Shown here: piece by piece, positions 41,737-43,994 of the stretch | How the letters are laid out: each line of letters begins with the position of its first letter | Position numbering within the stretch: the first letter of the stretch is position 1 | DNA from: an uncultured Acidimicrobiales bacterium | GTDB lineage: Bacteria; Actinomycetota; Acidimicrobiia; Acidimicrobiales; Aldehydirespiratoraceae | Length of the DNA: 43,994 bases | NCBI GenBank assembly: GCA_905480195.1 | Contig: CAJQPN010000052.1 | Coordinates: 1-43,994, forward strand | Direction: 5' to 3' | Made by a program: the position numbers and the translations under genes | Notes under the pieces: model-generated | What the model was told of the DNA's origin: nothing | The model's input: only the letters and a program-made list of their open reading frames with translations | The model's database searches: none

Positions 41737-42840
41737 ATGACGTCTGACGCTGCAGATCAGCCAGTGCTCGTCGTTGAGGATCTGAGGACCCATTTTTTGG
41801 TTCCCGCCGGTGCGGTGAAGGCCGTCGACGGAGTTTCGCTCTCGCTGCAGCGCGGCAAGACGCTGGGGGTCGTGGGCGAGTCGGGGTCAGGAAAGACGGT
41901 TCTGGCCCGCACGATCATGGGTCTCAACATTGCCGGCAATGCGGTGACCACCGGTTCGGTGAAGTACGGCGGGAAAGAACTGGTCGGGCGCTCCTCCAAG
42001 GAGATGAAGCAGTTGTGGGGCACCGAAATGGCAATGGTCTTTCAGGATCCCATGACCTCTCTCAACCCCGTGGTGAAGATCGGGCGACAACTCGTCGAGC
42101 ACGTGCGTGTCCACCTCGGTGCTTCAAAAGCCGAAGCTCGTTCCATCGGGACCGAGTTACTGCATTCGGTGAAAATTCCAGATGCCGACGAACGCTTCGA
42201 CGTGTACCCACACGAGATGTCGGGAGGGATGCGCCAGCGGGTCTGTATCGCTATGGCGCTGGCGTGCAGTCCAGACGTGCTGTTTGCTGACGAGCCGACG
42301 ACGGCGCTAGACGTGACGGTCCAACATCAGATTCTCAATCTGCTGGGGTCGCAACAACGCAACCACAATATGGCGATGATGCTGGTCACTCATGACATCG
42401 GTGTCGTCGCAGGTCGTACCGATGAGATCGCAGTGATGTACGCCGGGAAGATCGTCGAGAAGGCCCCGACCTCCGCCCTCTTCAACGAGATGCGCCACCC
42501 GTACACAGAGGCGTTGCTCAACAGCATCCCGCAAACCACGAAGCCGAAGCACACGCGCCTTAGTGCGATTACCGGCCGCCCGCCCGACCTCATCAACCCG
42601 CCGAGTGGCTGCTCGTTCGCGCCCAGATGCCCGTACGCCCGTCCAAAGTGCCACGAGGAGGAACCACAGTTGCAGGCTGCTGGAAGCAGTGGTCATGAGT
42701 TCGCGTGCCATACGCCCGTCGGAAGCCCCGCAGCCAAGGAGGCGTTCGAGGCAAATATTTCCGAAGGATTGCCACAGGCCCTTGTCATTGCAGGGCACGG
42801 CATCGCTTCTGAAGACGACCCCACCGTTTGGGCAAGTTGA
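41737..42840 (+). CDS. Dpp-type ABC importer ATPase (D subunit)
   Basis: A 367-aa ATPase of the DppD/OppD type. Walker [11 protein letters not shown]-loop FQDPMTSLNPV, signature MSGGMRQRV, Walker [12 protein letters not shown] and H-loop VTHD are complete. The C-terminal Cys cluster (PPSGCSFAPRCPYARPKC...FACHT) fits peptide-type importers. After it comes an extra ~45-residue tail without known motif. It pairs with the F subunit whose ATG overlaps its TGA. Permease genes for this second transporter are not in the window; they may follow the binding protein downstream. Confidence 0.93.
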   Translation: MTSDAADQPVLVVEDLRTHFLVPAGAVKAVDGVSLSLQRGKTLGVVGESGSGKTVLARTIMGLNIAGNAVTTGSVKYGGKELVGRSSKEMKQLWGTEMAMVFQDPMTSLNPVVKIGRQLVEHVRVHLGASKAEARSIGTELLHSVKIPDADERFDVYPHEMSGGMRQRVCIAMALACSPDVLFADEPTTALDVTVQHQILNLLGSQQRNHNMAMMLVTHDIGVVAGRTDEIAVMYAGKIVEKAPTSALFNEMRHPYTEALLNSIPQTTKPKHTRLSAITGRPPDLINPPSGCSFAPRCPYARPKCHEEEPQLQAAGSSGHEFACHTPVGSPAAKEAFEANISEGLPQALVIAGHGIASEDDPTVWAS

Positions 42841-43895
42841 TGGCTGGATCCGGTACCGCACATCTTCGTCCTGCAGGTGACGCGCTTCTCCGCGTCGAAG
42901 ATCTCACGGTCGAATTCCCCGTCGGTCGCAACCGTGTCGTTCATGCCGTGAGTGGAATCAGCTTCGACATTGTGAAGGGGGAGACACTCGGTCTCGTCGG
43001 TGAGTCAGGATGCGGGAAGTCCACCACGGGTAGGGCGCTGATCCAGCTGCCACGGCCGACAGCCGGGCAGGTCACGCTCGGGGGCAGCGATCTCACCGGT
43101 CTAGATGAAGAGTCGATGCGGATCCTTCGCACCAAAGCCCAGATGATTTTCCAGGATCCGATCTCGTCGCTCAATCCTCGCCGCGCCGTCGGTGAGGTCG
43201 TCGCCGAGCCCATGCACGTGTGGGGACCTGCCGATAAGAACGCGCAATGGGAAATGGTTTCGTCGATGCTCGAAGCTGTCGGTGTCGACCCCGACAGTGC
43301 CCGTTATAAGTATCCCCACGAGTTTTCCGGTGGGCAGTGCCAGCGGATCTCGATCGCTCGAGCATTGGTACTCGAGCCCGAATTGATCATCTGCGACGAG
43401 CCGGTCTCGGCTCTCGACGTCTCGGTACAGGCGCAGATCCTGAATTTGCTCGAGGATCTCAAGGCGCAATACGGCCTCACGATGGTCTTTATTGCGCATG
43501 ATCTCGCAGTCGTGAAGAACATCAGTGATCGTGTGGCCGTGATGTATCTCGGGAAGATGTGCGAGTATTCCGAGTCCGATGACCTCTACGCCAATCCCGC
43601 CCACCCGTATACGCAGCTCCTGCTCGATTCGCTTCCGATCCCTGATCCAGGGATTCAGCTGCAAACCGATGTCACTGACGACGGTGAGCTTCCGTCGCCG
43701 ATCAACCCGCCCTCGGGCTGCCGATTTCGAACCCGCTGTGATCGCGCCGACGACGTGTGCGTGCAGCTCGAACCAACGATGCGGCGGGTAAGTGACGACC
43801 ACTTTGTGGCTTGTCACCATCCGTTGGTCGCAGTCGAGGAAGCGAGTGTGCAGATCAGCCCTGCGTCGGTGATCCCAGGAGGGGAATCAGCATGA
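42840..43895 (+). CDS. Dpp-type ABC importer ATPase (F subunit)
   Basis: A 351-aa ATPase very similar in layout to the F subunit at 38601-39587: same MAG.G.AHLR N terminus, Walker A GESGCGKST, Q-loop FQDPISSLNPRR, signature FSGGQCQRI, Walker B LIICDEPVSALD and H-loop IAHD, plus the Cys-rich C terminus (PPSGCRFRTRCDRADDVC...CHH). The likeness suggests the two importers arose by duplication. ATG 42840 overlaps the upstream TGA and the TGA overlaps the ATG of the binding-protein gene. Confidence 0.93.
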   Translation: MAGSGTAHLRPAGDALLRVEDLTVEFPVGRNRVVHAVSGISFDIVKGETLGLVGESGCGKSTTGRALIQLPRPTAGQVTLGGSDLTGLDEESMRILRTKAQMIFQDPISSLNPRRAVGEVVAEPMHVWGPADKNAQWEMVSSMLEAVGVDPDSARYKYPHEFSGGQCQRISIARALVLEPELIICDEPVSALDVSVQAQILNLLEDLKAQYGLTMVFIAHDLAVVKNISDRVAVMYLGKMCEYSESDDLYANPAHPYTQLLLDSLPIPDPGIQLQTDVTDDGELPSPINPPSGCRFRTRCDRADDVCVQLEPTMRRVSDDHFVACHHPLVAVEEASVQISPASVIPGGESA

Positions 43896-43994
43896 AACAA
43901 ACGAGTTTGTTCAAGCTCTTGGCATTGTTGCTGACGCTTGCCCTTGCTGCTGCCGCCTGCGGTGGTGATGACGGCGACGACGGTGTCGACGCCG
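43892..43994 (+). CDS. ABC importer substrate-binding lipoprotein, 3' end outside window
   Basis: Only the first 34 codons are present. They encode a lipoprotein signal peptide: a Lys at positions 2 and 8, a long Leu/Ala stretch and a lipobox AAAC with Cys23, followed by an acidic Gly/Asp linker (GGDDGDDGVDA). A strong Shine-Dalgarno AGGAGGGG (43877-43884) lies 7 nt before the ATG, and the ATG overlaps the ATPase stop (ATGA). Being encoded directly behind the D and F ATPases, this is almost surely their solute-binding protein (family 5 expected), but the binding domain itself is not visible. Confidence 0.85.
   Translation, partial: MKQTSLFKLLALLLTLALAAAACGGDDGDDGVDA

Noticed and set aside
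1-43994. Mobile elements, prophage, toxin-antitoxin, defence systems, tRNA or rRNA genes
   Set aside because: No transposase, integrase, terminal repeats, phage structural genes, nuclease-methylase pairs, CRISPR repeats or tRNA-like cloverleaf seen; composition looks uniform.

Overview
The window is about 44 kb of GC-rich, densely packed actinobacterial chromosome. High GC, GTG starts, several F420-type luciferase-like oxidoreductases, a single-chain acyl-CoA carboxylase, an S-layer-homology surface esterase, a Thr-rich lipoprotein tail and many apparently leaderless promoters together suggest a free-living member of the Acidimicrobiia (Ilumatobacter-like). That placement is inference, since there is no rRNA or marker gene to confirm it. 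I see no tRNA, rRNA, CRISPR array, insertion sequence, prophage or replication origin.

Layout. 1-4843: a translationally coupled operon (SDR entering from outside the window, FAD aromatic-type hydroxylase, FAH-family hydrolase, sulfatase), probably catabolic. 4895-7735: tadA, a Thr-tailed lipoprotein and an SLH-domain S9-type esterase. 7723-13688: single genes on both strands (flavin monooxygenase, a VOC protein remnant, GNAT, a ferritin-like unknown, two hydrolases, rhomboid). 13794-18661: thiolase, HSL-type esterase, MerR regulator and a Cu-type P-ATPase, with a CueR-like operator between the last two. 18676-26370: TesB thioesterase, a 1116-aa single-chain acyl-CoA carboxylase, endonuclease III, an MFS transporter and a cytochrome P450. 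26446-33348: Baeyer-Villiger-type monooxygenase, D-aminoacylase-like amidohydrolase and a heterodimeric ABC exporter. 33413-43994: an F420-type oxidoreductase, then an amidohydrolase coupled to a Dpp-type ABC importer, two more F420-type oxidoreductases (the second broken), and the ATPases and start of the binding protein of a second Dpp-type importer, cut by the window end.

How the genes work together. Most are for scavenging and oxidising organic compounds: sulfatase, FAD/FMO/BVMO/P450/F420 oxygenases and oxidoreductases, amidohydrolases, thiolase, thioesterase, acyl-CoA carboxylase and peptide-type importers. 

The most notable signals are: (1) at least 14 genes with a TAnnnT -10 hexamer only 6-8 nt before the start codon, implying leaderless mRNAs; (2) a MerR-type promoter with a 20-nt spacer and dyad before the copper pump, its -35 overlapping the regulator's stop codon; (3) an F420-type gene with an in-frame amber codon plus a homopolymer frameshift at its 3' end; (4) a VOC-family gene remnant; (5) hairpins involving the stop codons at most convergent gene ends. 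I found no convincing wholly new multi-gene system.
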